From: Alistipes sp.
GTDB lineage: Bacteria; Bacteroidota; Bacteroidia; Bacteroidales; Rikenellaceae
Direction of reading: 5' to 3'
NCBI GenBank assembly: GCA_017399485.1
Contig: JAFQCA010000003.1
Span: 1 to 53,115, forward strand
DNA length: 53,115 nt
Each line of letters starts with the position of its first letter. The first letter of the stretch is position 1. Positions 34,981-45,255 of the stretch are shown here, in pieces. The position numbers were made by a program, and so were the translations under genes. The notes beneath the pieces were generated by a model that saw nothing but the letters and a program-made list of their open reading frames with translations, was not told the DNA's origin and made no database searches.

Positions 34981-35769
34981 TTATTTAATCACCTTAAGCA
35001 ATATTAATCGCTCGCGTGGCGGCAATGTCAAACCCTTTATATACAATTGCAGGCTCTGCTCATTGGCGCTCTCCGATGCATTATACGTTATAACCAAATC
35101 ACCTTCAGCACCGCCTGGCAGAACCTCTGGTTCGCATCTCATTGTTATTCCCTCTGACGTCAGCAACGTATCTTCACTCAATCGCATTGAACGACTGCCC
35201 GCATTGAGACACGCCACTCTTAAAGTCTGACTGCGACGCCCTTCTAAACGTAGAGTATCTTGACGCAGACGTAACATCCCACGATGATAGGGATACTCAT
35301 TCGCACGAGCGACTGACGATACAACTCGTCCCCGAACATACAGCACTGCTGTCGGAATCGTCTGCGAGAGATTGGTATATACATATACCCGCTGTTCAAA
35401 GGCTCCTATATGCCCTTTGGGCAGATATGATAGTTTAATCTCACCATCAGCACCCTCCATCACGACTCTATTCACCACTTCGGCCTTAAGGCACGAACAA
35501 GAACTCTTTACCGATGTAATAACAATCGCATCGCCACCTTCATTATGCCACTTAATACTTCGGCTCCACGCAGCAGCATCTTCCCGAATATCGCCAATAG
35601 TAAATCTATTACCATCGATGAAAGTCATCGGGGCATTTGCCACCGTACGAGGATTCGACACGCTATCCAACTTCGTTTGGGGGATTATCTTTATCTGTGC
35701 TACCACATCTGCACTCGTCACAAAGACAAGAACTACAAAGAACAGCAATATAACCCCTCTCCTACACAT
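34981..35769 (-). CDS. DUF1573 domain secreted protein
   Basis: 262 residues with a signal peptide (ILLFFVVLVFVTSADVVAQ). The DUF1573 immunoglobulin-like fold is shown by WHNEGGDAIVITSVKSSCSC (about 74-93) with its paired cysteines, then GEIKLSYLPKGHIGAFEQRV. A second beta domain fills the C-terminus. The function is unknown; relatives are periplasmic and often lie beside envelope or secretion genes. It starts 15 bases after the subtilase stop. Confidence 0.8.
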   Translation of the reverse strand: MCRRGVILLFFVVLVFVTSADVVAQIKIIPQTKLDSVSNPRTVANAPMTFIDGNRFTIGDIREDAAAWSRSIKWHNEGGDAIVITSVKSSCSCLKAEVVNRVVMEGADGEIKLSYLPKGHIGAFEQRVYVYTNLSQTIPTAVLYVRGRVVSSVARANEYPYHRGMLRLRQDTLRLEGRRSQTLRVACLNAGSRSMRLSEDTLLTSEGITMRCEPEVLPGGAEGDLVITYNASESANEQSLQLYIKGLTLPPRERLILLKVIK

Positions 35770-35784
35770 TCTGCAATCAATCTA

Positions 35785-37803
35785 TTACAACCAACCGTTA
35801 TCGTTTGCGCCCTTGCGAACGGTAATGGTAAAAATGTAGGACTTACCATCCGAAGAGTTAATCACCGCCGACGTAATGCCCTGACGCAAACCTCTAAACA
35901 GCAACTTACTACCCTGATGCTCAACTGTCGCCACACTACCATCTGTGATAGAGACATCAAAAGAGAGGCTTGCCCCATCCTCAAAATAGATATGAGGAGC
36001 GATGACCACACTACTCTGCTCGTCAATATATATATTAGGGAAACGCATCGGGGCCCCCGACTCTCCGATAGCACGCAAAAATGCATCGGCATTAATCTGA
36101 CCTGAGCCCATATTACCCTTGAAGAGCGAGAGATTAAGTTGCATAGGCTGCTGTGGGCCTATATCGGCAACATAGCGACAATAGTATTTATCGCCCGTCA
36201 TATATGCATCAATGGATGTCGCAGTCGAGATAAGCATCTGCTGCAACTCCTCGGCCTTGAAGTGACGACGCAGTTCGGCAGCATAAGAGATACCCAAAGC
36301 AACAACTCCCGAAACGTGAGGACAGGCCATCGATGTACCCTCCATATAACCATAACCGCTTTCGCTGACATTATATGGAAGAGTCGATAATATACACCCG
36401 ACCTCGCCATAGTTATGCTCGTCATCAACATAGTCATAGTAGTAGTCTTGGTCACCGCCAGGGGCTGCGACGCTTGTACCCTTTCCATAGTTGGTATATA
36501 CTGCAGGTGTAAAATCGGCTGCCGTAGCCGCTACTGAGATATAATCGTCCGACGCACCAGGATAACCTGCCTGAGGCGCAGATTCATTACCTGCTGCAAA
36601 TACTGCAATACCGCCTTCAATTGTACCATTGGCCGAGCCTGCATTATGCGTAAAATAATCCAATGCATCCTTCTCCAACGGAGCGCCTGCCTCCCACTCC
36701 TCTTGTGATGCAAAGCCTGCCTCGCCCCAATCGTATTCGTTAGCACAACCCGAAACATAACCCCAACTGCACTGTAATACGACAGCACCATTGTCGGCAG
36801 CATACTTTATGGCACGTGCCACAGCAATACTTGATGAGCCTACGTTACCTGAAAAAATCTGGCATACCATAACTTTGACACCCGCCTTATCGCTACTGCC
36901 TCCTGCGATGGAACTCACACCCTCACCATTGCCATTACGCGCAGCAATAACACCAGCAACGTGAGAGCCGTGTCCCGAATCATACGCATCATTCCACGTA
37001 ATCACGCCTGTATCCTTGGCAAAGTTATATCCGTAATAATCGCCCGCAAAACCATTTGCATCATTATCTGCGGTAGAGCGATTCACCTCATCTTCGTTTG
37101 TCCAAATACACCCCTGCAAATCGGGATGTTCAACAAACACACCCTCATCCAAAACTGCCACTACAACAGACTCATCACCCATAGAGTGTTGCCACGCCTG
37201 CTCACACCTCACATCAGCATCCTTAACAGACTTTATCACCTCACCTTCGGTAAACATATCGCCACGATTGACGAGGTTCCACTGCATCGGCAACAAAGGG
37301 TCGTTCATCACACCTCGCGTCGTGCGAGATATTGCTCGCTCCAGTTTCTCTTTTGACAAAGGAGTAGCCCTTCCAGACGAGGCTCGTTTTATGGTGCGAT
37401 TAAAATCCACATTTACAACCTCTCCCAATGCACTGAAGCGCTTAGCCACTTGTTCAGAATCCATCTCGCCATTGAAACGTACAACATACCACTGGTGCAA
37501 TCCCGATGAGCGTGTCACCTCCTCACGCGCGGCATCAATAGGGAAAACGCGCTCCAACTCATAGACTCCGATAATCTCCAGCACCTCATCAACCGAGGGC
37601 TGTCCGCTACGGGTGGCACCACTACGTGTAGTTTGAGCAAGAGAAATCATATCGGCCACCTCTGACGAGAATTTCACTATCAACTCGCTCTTTGCGAAGG
37701 GTTGCTCCTGCTCCGTCCGCTCTACAAGAGAGTCTTTCTGGCAACCTGCAACGACCACCAAAACCGCTAAAAGCAGACTATATATAAAAAATCGTCTTAT
37801 CAT
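35785..37803 (-). CDS. subtilisin-like S8 serine peptidase, lipoprotein
   Basis: 672 residues from the ATG at 37803 (a TTG 6 codons upstream is less likely). The lipobox is VVAGC. A prodomain of the fervidolysin type covers about 35-145. The catalytic triad is complete: Asp219 in VLDEG, His278 in HGSHVAG and Ser491 in GTSMACPH, with the oxyanion Asn406 in AAGN. A C-terminal beta domain of about 80 residues may be an adhesion or binding module. A surface or periplasmic protease in a SusCD locus could generate peptides for import. It lies 20 bases after the BACON-LRR gene. Confidence 0.92.
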   Translation of the reverse strand: MIRRFFIYSLLLAVLVVVAGCQKDSLVERTEQEQPFAKSELIVKFSSEVADMISLAQTTRSGATRSGQPSVDEVLEIIGVYELERVFPIDAAREEVTRSSGLHQWYVVRFNGEMDSEQVAKRFSALGEVVNVDFNRTIKRASSGRATPLSKEKLERAISRTTRGVMNDPLLPMQWNLVNRGDMFTEGEVIKSVKDADVRCEQAWQHSMGDESVVVAVLDEGVFVEHPDLQGCIWTNEDEVNRSTADNDANGFAGDYYGYNFAKDTGVITWNDAYDSGHGSHVAGVIAARNGNGEGVSSIAGGSSDKAGVKVMVCQIFSGNVGSSSIAVARAIKYAADNGAVVLQCSWGYVSGCANEYDWGEAGFASQEEWEAGAPLEKDALDYFTHNAGSANGTIEGGIAVFAAGNESAPQAGYPGASDDYISVAATAADFTPAVYTNYGKGTSVAAPGGDQDYYYDYVDDEHNYGEVGCILSTLPYNVSESGYGYMEGTSMACPHVSGVVALGISYAAELRRHFKAEELQQMLISTATSIDAYMTGDKYYCRYVADIGPQQPMQLNLSLFKGNMGSGQINADAFLRAIGESGAPMRFPNIYIDEQSSVVIAPHIYFEDGASLSFDVSITDGSVATVEHQGSKLLFRGLRQGITSAVINSSDGKSYIFTITVRKGANDNGWL

Positions 37804-37823
37804 CTTACTATAATTTTGCACGT

Positions 37824-39467
37824 TTACTCCTCATCTCCGTTTGATACCACCCAAGGCTCCTTCTTGGTATATATATCATAATAATACTGCAAACTAACAG
37901 GCTCATTCTCAAAACCCGCCTGCGTTCCATCCTGCGCACGTCCCTCCTGAGAGAATACAAGGCTATAGGGTACCCACCAATCAAGCGCCGGGTGATATAG
38001 CAACCACGCAGGCAACTTACCCGACAAACGGTTGAAGTTGATAGCAAATCGCTTGGTTGAAGGCATAACCTTCTTGATGCGATTATCTACCAAAAACTGA
38101 GGCAGCGTATCGGCTCTTTCGATATCCTGTTGTGTATATACGGGCACGCTTGCATCATCCTCAAAATCGGGCAACTCTCCCTGCAAATAATTAACCGACA
38201 AGACCAACGTATCGAGGTCCCATTTGATAAGGTCCACGGGGAATTTAGGCTCGTCGATAAATCCTGCAAGATTGGTCTTTGTTGTATTACTCAAGTCATA
38301 AACCACACTACGTTGATTGGCGTTCATCACAAGCGAACGTAATGCTGGGAAATTACTCTTTTTCAGCACGCTGGGGACACGTTGGAAGTTATTGGCGCAG
38401 ATATTGAGATACTCCAAGTTCTTCAACTTCTTAAAACTGTCGGGTAAATCTATCAAGCCATAACTACCGATGGTCAAGCGTTTCAACTGCACAAGTTCGC
38501 AAATATCATCACCAAGTTCCAGACTCTTCATAAAGGTATTGGTATTACCGAAGAAATACAACTCCTCGGCTGCCGTCAAGTAACGAACCTCGAAAGGCAT
38601 CTTCTCGTTGGTGTTAAACAACACGAACTGCGCCGACCTTACACGCCCCACATTCTCAGGAGTACAACCCTCCATCGACTCATCCCACAATACCACATTA
38701 TTCCACATTGTCATCGGTTGCGAGGCATCCCACTGCGTCATAACATCGAGATTGCGTGCTACGGCAAGCAAGGCTATTGAGTCTCCGGAACGGGTATCAG
38801 GAACGATTGGTTCGGCAGCCTCCTGCTTAACGTTGAGCACATCACTTCGCGACAACTCGACGGCTTGTTTGGGAGTAAAGGTAATCTCGGCCAAACGCTC
38901 CTGCGCCATAGTATTGATGTTCCAACTAAAACGTACCGTTGTCTGTCGGGGACGCAGACCGCGATTAAGCGTCAAGGTATAATCATCGGCCTTGAGCCAA
39001 TCGATATCCGAAGGGATATTAATATCGAACTCGACATTTGAGCGCACCGCAACATCGAAATAGCGCTCCTCACTTGTCTTATAACACTCTATATCGAATG
39101 CATTGTCTTCCAACTCGATAGTATAAGGAAAACCCTGCTGCGTGATGGCTATCTCCTGCGACTGCATAGTACGCAGATTCTGGATGCGCACAACGCCATA
39201 GCGAGGCTCTGCTGTCAATGCCGAGTCAATCTTGAACTCACACGTCACAGCGCCCACGCCATTGGCAGGAGAAACGGTTATCCAAGCATTATCGGTTGAG
39301 GCAATCCAACTATCAGCGATATCGACCTTAAGGCTCTTGACACCACCTACTGCATCAATTTCTATAGTCGATGATTCAACCGACATCGCCGAATCACTCT
39401 TGTCGTCGGTACAAGCAACGACAACGACTACACTTAAAAGCGTAAAAAGATATTTATATACTCTCAT
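37824..39467 (-). CDS. BACON and leucine-rich repeat lipoprotein
   Basis: About 547 residues; ATGs at 39473 and 39467 both fit, the second giving a tighter lipoprotein signal (VVVVVAC). Two BACON-type domains, about 30-113 (ITVSPANGVGAV ... EIAITQQG) and 118-217, are followed by leucine-rich repeats at about 320-495 (LKRLTIGSYGLIDLP, KNLEYLNICANNFQRVP). BACON domains bind glycans or proteins at the cell surface in Bacteroidetes, and LRRs bind proteins. 12 bases after the DUF4458-LRR gene, which also has LRRs. Confidence 0.82.
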   Translation of the reverse strand: MRVYKYLFTLLSVVVVVACTDDKSDSAMSVESSTIEIDAVGGVKSLKVDIADSWIASTDNAWITVSPANGVGAVTCEFKIDSALTAEPRYGVVRIQNLRTMQSQEIAITQQGFPYTIELEDNAFDIECYKTSEERYFDVAVRSNVEFDINIPSDIDWLKADDYTLTLNRGLRPRQTTVRFSWNINTMAQERLAEITFTPKQAVELSRSDVLNVKQEAAEPIVPDTRSGDSIALLAVARNLDVMTQWDASQPMTMWNNVVLWDESMEGCTPENVGRVRSAQFVLFNTNEKMPFEVRYLTAAEELYFFGNTNTFMKSLELGDDICELVQLKRLTIGSYGLIDLPDSFKKLKNLEYLNICANNFQRVPSVLKKSNFPALRSLVMNANQRSVVYDLSNTTKTNLAGFIDEPKFPVDLIKWDLDTLVLSVNYLQGELPDFEDDASVPVYTQQDIERADTLPQFLVDNRIKKVMPSTKRFAINFNRLSGKLPAWLLYHPALDWWVPYSLVFSQEGRAQDGTQAGFENEPVSLQYYYDIYTKKEPWVVSNGDEE

Positions 39468-39479
39468 AACCATCTGTTT

Positions 39480-42173
39480 CTAATCCAACATTACATCACA
39501 GTTCAAAATATTCTGCGTCTTGTCATACAGCAAGATATAGGCACCGACCTGCCAAGCGTAGCAGATATCCGACGCATCAAAGATAATGTTGGGATTATCG
39601 CTAATATCAAGGAAATAAATCAATGTCGAGATAGTATCATCCACCTTACGCAAATCATTCGAGCCGAGATACAGGCCTCGCAAACCTTTATGGTTGCCGA
39701 TACCCGTAGGCCATTCACGCAGACTGCGCTCACCCTTATCGTTACGCTGACTTCTAACAGCAAGCACCGTAAGGCTCTCGCTATCCAAAGGCTGGTATGG
39801 GAAGTTTTTGAAGGAGTTGAACGAGAGTTCGACTCCATACAGATATGGCAGATTAGCGGCATTCATATCATATGGTAACTTCGTAAGTTTATTATACGAA
39901 AGGTCCATAGACTGCAGATGTGGCGAATTTTTATATGTGAACGAGCCCTCAGGAATTGACTCTATACCACAAGCACGCAAGATGATGTACGCTACTGACG
40001 AGTTGCTCTTGGCCAGCGCTACGGGATAGCGTTTCATATTAGGATTATTCGACAAAGTAAAGGTCTCGACATTGATACCCTTATATTCGCCACTCTCCTC
40101 GCCTTCGCAACCTGTAATATCATTAGCCGAAAAATCTACCGACTTCATTCTGTATTGGCTCTCGGCAGAGAAGATATTAGGAATCTTCTTCAGGCGGTTA
40201 TACGTCACCGAGAAGTTTTCTACATCGTCATAACCACAGAAATAACCCTCCTCATCAACAGGCAGCGACTCAATTTTATTGTGGTCAAGATATAACTGCA
40301 CGGGGGCAACATTGCGGCCCAGAGGATGCAACTTCGAGATGTTGTTAAATGCCAAATCCAAAAGGCCCAGCTTATGCATATTACTCATCGATGCCGGCAA
40401 CTCCTCCAGGCTATTTTGACGAGCATACAAAATCTGGATTTTCTCGGCTGCGGGACCTGTAGCCAAAGCATCAAATCCTGCATAAATCTGCTCGGCAGAC
40501 CATTGTGCATTATTTGACAGATTGAGCGATATGAGTTCCGGCATCTGACCTATAACAACAGGAAACTTGGTAAGACGCGGGCAGTTATAAATCTCCAAAT
40601 CGGTACAAGATACTAATTCGGCCATCTCATCGGGCAGAGACTCTATCTCGCTATTGGCGATATATAGATACTCCAACTTCTTCAAGTTACCAATCTCGGC
40701 AGGCAGTGAACGTAAACCGTTGCACAGCGTACCGTGATTTGTATCGAAGAGATGGATATTGCGTTGCTGGCCCGTTGCCATATCGAAAATTTCCTGCTCC
40801 TTCATCGAATCATACAGCGAAGTTGCAGCAATCGTAATATTATGCTCGGCCAACGCACGCGCAATAGGCTCAGATGTCTGCTGCGGGGTATGGATGATAT
40901 TAAGATATGCGCGATGATTATCCATACGATTACGACGACGCTCCGACAGACTCTTATCCAGCGACAACGACGGGTCGTAATTCATAATATTTGTATCGTT
41001 GTGCGTACCGAGATACAACTCAATAAGTTCGGTAAGTTGGCCCAAAGCCGCAGGCATATGACCTCGAAATCCAAAGCCACTAATATCTATACGAGCCACG
41101 CGACCATTGGCGTGAAGTTGTACTCCGGGTTGGTCCCCCCACAAATCCACATCTTTGTTAAAATCCCAATTTGTACCACGTTCCCACTCTTCGCCATCAT
41201 AGTACCAATTCTCGCCGTCAAGAGCCTTCCAAATCTCATACAAAGCATAATAGTCCTTTATATATTCGGCACTTGTATCCAATGCAAGCACAATATCGAC
41301 ATCTTCGACAATATTGTCCTCTATCGAGAATTGGCTCTCTGCAGGACGGAAGTTACTCTCCAGCAATTTCTTGCCCTCGTCCAACGTCTCATACGATGTA
41401 ACCACGTAGTTTCCAGCAGGAAGCGACAGCAACGAATCACACACAAGCGTAGAGGTCTGGTAGCCCTCCGCATCACTCATATAATTATCCTCGTCAAAAT
41501 GTATTGCAAAATCGACAGGCAATTTCTCTAATTTCACGGGATTAGACAATGCTCCCGATGCCATCTTCTGCGCGATATTGAGATTTACATATCTAATCTC
41601 ATCAAACGTATATTCACGCTCTGCGGCACGAGTTGAGGCTGATGCTGTCGAAGAGGCTGCAACAGAGGTATCCTTAATAAAACGAAGGCGGGCATATCCT
41701 CGAGGCTCGACATTCACCGTCACATCGTGTGATGTAAGTCCTCCCTGCACCACATCAAATCCGCTGTCGGCACTTGGCGTTCCGTTGTAAATAAGTTCAT
41801 CGAGCGCGTTATAGAGCGAAAACGATATTAAATCATAGTGACCGACCAGCAATTTTATCTTATCACTGCGCATACCAAACTCCACATTCGCGGCATCTTC
41901 GGTTGAAAGCGTCAAGGTCTGCGATATTGTCACCTCATCATAGACCAAAGTCACTCTAATTTTACAGGCATCAGACAAATAGTCAAGTACATCCTGCACG
42001 GCTCGCGTCGATGACGAGGACTCTGAAGGCGTGTATGATGCCTCTTTATACAATTTGAATTGAGCATATCCGTAGTTATGTTCACGGTTATCTACCCCCT
42101 CATCGGAGCATCCTACAGCAAATGCCGCTAACGCAGACAACACTACGCATATGATATTTCTATATAATTTCAT
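39480..42173 (-). CDS. DUF4458 and leucine-rich repeat lipoprotein
   Basis: 897 residues. The lipobox is AVGC (Cys22). A DUF4458-like region spans about 30-300, with a beta-rich pattern also seen in Mfa2/FimB-type proteins. An LRR N-cap (ALYEIWKALDGENWYYDG) at about 310 opens a long repeat array to near 890, with units such as IGNLKKLEYLYIANSEIESLP and LGLLDLAFNNISKLHP. Ten or more repeats are visible. The protein should be displayed on the outer surface. It is first after the internal terminator of the locus and is preceded by a pair of direct repeats. Confidence 0.82.
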   Translation of the reverse strand: MKLYRNIICVVLSALAAFAVGCSDEGVDNREHNYGYAQFKLYKEASYTPSESSSSTRAVQDVLDYLSDACKIRVTLVYDEVTISQTLTLSTEDAANVEFGMRSDKIKLLVGHYDLISFSLYNALDELIYNGTPSADSGFDVVQGGLTSHDVTVNVEPRGYARLRFIKDTSVAASSTASASTRAAEREYTFDEIRYVNLNIAQKMASGALSNPVKLEKLPVDFAIHFDEDNYMSDAEGYQTSTLVCDSLLSLPAGNYVVTSYETLDEGKKLLESNFRPAESQFSIEDNIVEDVDIVLALDTSAEYIKDYYALYEIWKALDGENWYYDGEEWERGTNWDFNKDVDLWGDQPGVQLHANGRVARIDISGFGFRGHMPAALGQLTELIELYLGTHNDTNIMNYDPSLSLDKSLSERRRNRMDNHRAYLNIIHTPQQTSEPIARALAEHNITIAATSLYDSMKEQEIFDMATGQQRNIHLFDTNHGTLCNGLRSLPAEIGNLKKLEYLYIANSEIESLPDEMAELVSCTDLEIYNCPRLTKFPVVIGQMPELISLNLSNNAQWSAEQIYAGFDALATGPAAEKIQILYARQNSLEELPASMSNMHKLGLLDLAFNNISKLHPLGRNVAPVQLYLDHNKIESLPVDEEGYFCGYDDVENFSVTYNRLKKIPNIFSAESQYRMKSVDFSANDITGCEGEESGEYKGINVETFTLSNNPNMKRYPVALAKSNSSVAYIILRACGIESIPEGSFTYKNSPHLQSMDLSYNKLTKLPYDMNAANLPYLYGVELSFNSFKNFPYQPLDSESLTVLAVRSQRNDKGERSLREWPTGIGNHKGLRGLYLGSNDLRKVDDTISTLIYFLDISDNPNIIFDASDICYAWQVGAYILLYDKTQNILNCDVMLD

Positions 42174-42210
42174 CTTAAAAAAGTCTCTAAAACTTGCTCA
42201 TATTTACAGC

Positions 42211-42250
42211 CAATGACTACTCTTCTATGGTCAATGACTCCTCTTGAGGT
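42211..42250. repeat. imperfect 20-bp direct repeats upstream of the LRR gene
   Basis: CAATGACTACTCTTCTATGGT (42211-42231) is followed directly by the similar CAATGACTCCTCTTGAGGT from 42232. Thirteen of the first 14 bases agree. They lie 38-77 bases upstream of the LRR gene start on the minus strand and could be a regulator site. Confidence 0.4.
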
Positions 42251-42262
42251 CGCTACATCTCT

Positions 42263-42298
42263 AAAAAAAACGAACCCCGCCCCGAAGAACGGGGTTCG
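42263..42298 (-). terminator. terminator inside the SusCD/LRR locus
   Basis: CGAACCCCG (42271-42279) pairs with CGGGGTTCG (42290-42298). On the minus strand the stem is followed by eight T residues (42270-42263). It is 23 bases past the 650-residue lipoprotein stop and separates the SusCD half from the LRR/protease half. Confidence 0.85.
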
Positions 42299-42320
42299 GA
42301 AATATACTGACTACGATTGA

Positions 42321-44273
42321 TTACTCGGCTGACACCAATGTACAGAGAATAACCACCTTGTTCACTCTATTATTATCCTTGAACAGTACGGCTCCGGGTT
42401 TCTCAAGACCAGCACCTGCGGCATCCATAAAGATAGCCTTGCGCGAAGTATCGTAACTTACCCAATCCTGAGAAACAACATACGGTGAAAAACCATCAAC
42501 GCCCACAAGTTCAATACACTGCGCCAATGTAGCATCCAGAGGATACTGATAAGTCAAATGATAGAACTCGGCTGGCATTGCAGATGAACTATACTCAGAA
42601 AAATATATATCATAGAGTTCATCTCCCGACTTCAATGCTACGAGTGTAGCCTGAGCCTGAGCCGCCAAATCGGGATTAGCAAACGCTACGCTGTCATTTC
42701 CCGCGGTTGTTGCATCCTCATTGTAATGGAAATAAATAGCAGAGTATGAGCCATCGTTATACTCAACCAAGATAACAGCCTCGTAATCGCCTGTATTTAC
42801 ATTCAGTGAGCCCGCTGCCGATGAAGCATTCATATCAGTCATTATCTTGAAACGAGAAATCTCCTCAGTGGTGTAGAAGCGGTTGCATTCAACCCACGAA
42901 TTCTCGGTCAACTCGCCAAAACTACCCACCTCGTTATATGCATAGACTTTGAATGATGCTATGGGGCGAGAAGTTACGAATGATGTACCCTCGTGAGCAT
43001 ATTTTGCATCCTTGCCAAAGTACGAAATATCATACTTGCTGCCAATATAGAGGTTTGCCAACTCACCCTCCGAGAACCAATAATCAACACTTGCATCGGC
43101 CTCATCGAATGTGGCACAAGTCTCATCCAACGCATTAATTTCAATTGTCGAAGGAGTAGAATATTGTACGACTGTAGTCATCAGTGAAGAGGCATACTTT
43201 TCAGACACTACACCTCCTGCAACCAGTGTCTCACCATCTGCAGGAACAACATTCTTTGCAAAAACAAACACATAGGCCTTACGAGTCGATTCGCCATCAT
43301 AAGACTCTGCATCCGAGATACTAACCGTACGATTCTGAATTGCCGCACCCGTCTCATCCCACTCTGAAGCCGTGATTGTAAACCAATCTACCGCCTCACC
43401 ATTCTGGTCACATACTGCAAAAACAACATCCTTACCTGCAGAGATTACACCATTGGGAGCAACTACAACCTCACCTTCCGAAGTCAAAGCACTCTGTGCC
43501 GGGAAACCTGTAAATGCCACATAATCGTTGTAACCGCCAATCTCTATCTTAAAACCACCTACTACTGCATCTCCGCTCAAGATATTTACCGTAGCAACCT
43601 CGCTATCGGCAGGAATCTGAGCCGCTGTAGCCTGCAACATATACTCTGTAGCACCTGCCTCGCCTGCCTCAACAGCCTGTAACCATTCGGGACCCTCAAG
43701 CGTATATGCAAAGTTGGTGACAATCTTCACAGGAACATAGAATGTAGACTCAACATCATTACCGAGCACAGGAATACCATAAACCATCTTCAGCACTCCG
43801 TCGCTACCCAGCGCCTCCTCGCAGAACTCCTCGGTATAAGCGCCATATTCATTTACCGCAGGAGCGTATACTTCAACCTCGCGTTTTGTCACAGGGTATG
43901 ATATTGTAGCGATAACAGCCGACTCGCCGTTCATTGTCAAAGTAACCTCACCCACGGGAGCATTATCAAATACCGTAATCTCGGCAACATTTACTTTGAT
44001 GGTCTGCTTGCCTGCCACACCCGACAATGTGTTGGTTGTAGTCTCGCCATTAAGCAATTGGAAATAGGTATACGTATTTTGCGAAATCGTAGCCTTCCAA
44101 TCATAATTAGCCTCAAACGAGAGTTCAATCACCTCTCCGGCAACAGCCGTTTTGGTAACCTTCTGAGGGAATGAGGGGGCTGGCGCCGAATCCTCATCGC
44201 TCGTACACGCTGTACCCAAGAGCATTACACCCATAAGGATACTACACAAGAAAAGGAAATAATTCTTTCTCAT
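42321..44273 (-). CDS. large lipoprotein with BACON-like beta domains
   Basis: 650 residues with lipobox LLGTAC. The N-terminal part contains ISQNTYTYFQLLNGET and TIKVNVAEITVFDNAPVGEV, which look like BACON or related Ig-like strands. The rest is beta-rich, Asp/Glu/Ser/Thr-rich, and lacks catalytic motifs. Proteins of this size and place, behind SusD, are usually surface glycan- or ligand-binding components (SusE/SusF position). I cannot name the family. It ends at a strong terminator. Confidence 0.72.
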   Translation of the reverse strand: MRKNYFLFLCSILMGVMLLGTACTSDEDSAPAPSFPQKVTKTAVAGEVIELSFEANYDWKATISQNTYTYFQLLNGETTTNTLSGVAGKQTIKVNVAEITVFDNAPVGEVTLTMNGESAVIATISYPVTKREVEVYAPAVNEYGAYTEEFCEEALGSDGVLKMVYGIPVLGNDVESTFYVPVKIVTNFAYTLEGPEWLQAVEAGEAGATEYMLQATAAQIPADSEVATVNILSGDAVVGGFKIEIGGYNDYVAFTGFPAQSALTSEGEVVVAPNGVISAGKDVVFAVCDQNGEAVDWFTITASEWDETGAAIQNRTVSISDAESYDGESTRKAYVFVFAKNVVPADGETLVAGGVVSEKYASSLMTTVVQYSTPSTIEINALDETCATFDEADASVDYWFSEGELANLYIGSKYDISYFGKDAKYAHEGTSFVTSRPIASFKVYAYNEVGSFGELTENSWVECNRFYTTEEISRFKIMTDMNASSAAGSLNVNTGDYEAVILVEYNDGSYSAIYFHYNEDATTAGNDSVAFANPDLAAQAQATLVALKSGDELYDIYFSEYSSSAMPAEFYHLTYQYPLDATLAQCIELVGVDGFSPYVVSQDWVSYDTSRKAIFMDAAGAGLEKPGAVLFKDNNRVNKVVILCTLVSAE

Positions 44274-44334
44274 AATGATATAATTTTAATTGTAAATAAT
44301 TTTCTTCTTAACCACCAAATACTCATATCAACAA

Positions 44335-45243
44335 CTACATACCCTCTTTTTGCAATCGCTCGGCCTCTTCGTCGCTAATCCACTCAAGGATATTGTAGTA
44401 ATGTCCAACAGTACCTATTGTTTCACCCAAATTCTCAACATAAACGTGATTCCACAACTCAACAAATCGCTGACACGAGTTAAAATAAGAGGGGTAATAG
44501 AAACTATGCGTCGTCAGGATATGATTATCACCTAGAATCTGACCAAATACCGACGCCTCATCGCTTAACACTTGGTCCTTATCCATCGTAACCAACGGAT
44601 TTGCTGCATCCTCAGGATGGAACCTAATGGTCAAATCATATCCATCATAGAAGCAACTACGAAGAATAACGGTATTCTCCTCTGTAGGATGCGCTTCGGT
44701 ACGTATAAGGCGCTGATACGAAGTATTGTCACCCGGATAATCACGCAATAGAAGCGATGTCACCACACACCACCCCGTAAAATTCTCTCTTACAAATGGG
44801 CAACTTTTGTACATCACGACTTTAGTCTGGTCGCTATCCTCATACAGACTCCACTTTAACTTCTCAGGCATAACCAATCGCAACACAAACCCCAAAGAGT
44901 CTGTCGGTTCGATATTCTCATACAGGCCTTGTACCTTAACTTCTGTGGCAAGTTCTCCCGCTGGAATAGTCACACTATTGCTCAATAGACGATAGTGCTT
45001 ACCCTCAATAGCATTACTACCCTTATCAACAATCTCGACACCAAACGTACGGTCATAATCACACGCAACAGTCGATGCTACTGCCACCCCGAAATATTCA
45101 TCATCGGCCAAAATCATATTCATCGATTGCGTCTCGGAAAACATAACATACTCGGCATCAGAATAGGTCACATACTCCTCTGCGCAAGACGCCAACATCG
45201 AGGTTGCAATCGTTGCAACTAAAAACAGATATATATTCTTCAT
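44335..45243 (-). CDS. SusCD-associated lipoprotein (DUF4984/DUF4843-like)
   Basis: 302 residues from the ATG at 45243; an ATG at 45252 is also possible. The lipobox is MLASC. YVMFSETQSMNMILADDEYFGVAV, which carries the strands typical of DUF4843, is followed by HYRLLSNSVTIPAGELATEV, a Calx-beta-like pattern. The C-terminal half (about 165-300) is a separate domain, possibly DUF4984. Such lipoproteins follow SusD genes and are thought to sit on the outer surface. It starts 3-12 bases after the SusD stop. Confidence 0.7.
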   Translation of the reverse strand: MKNIYLFLVATIATSMLASCAEEYVTYSDAEYVMFSETQSMNMILADDEYFGVAVASTVACDYDRTFGVEIVDKGSNAIEGKHYRLLSNSVTIPAGELATEVKVQGLYENIEPTDSLGFVLRLVMPEKLKWSLYEDSDQTKVVMYKSCPFVRENFTGWCVVTSLLLRDYPGDNTSYQRLIRTEAHPTEENTVILRSCFYDGYDLTIRFHPEDAANPLVTMDKDQVLSDEASVFGQILGDNHILTTHSFYYPSYFNSCQRFVELWNHVYVENLGETIGTVGHYYNILEWISDEEAERLQKEGM

Positions 45244-45255
45244 ACTTATCATTTG

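Noticed and set aside
35372..36105. plus-strand open frames opposite the DUF1573 and protease genes
   Set aside because: They are antisense to two genes with clear families and intact catalytic motifs.
40734..41531. 265-codon plus-strand open frame
   Set aside because: It is antisense to the DUF4458-LRR gene, has no start context, and its residues are Ile/Arg/His-rich without any domain.
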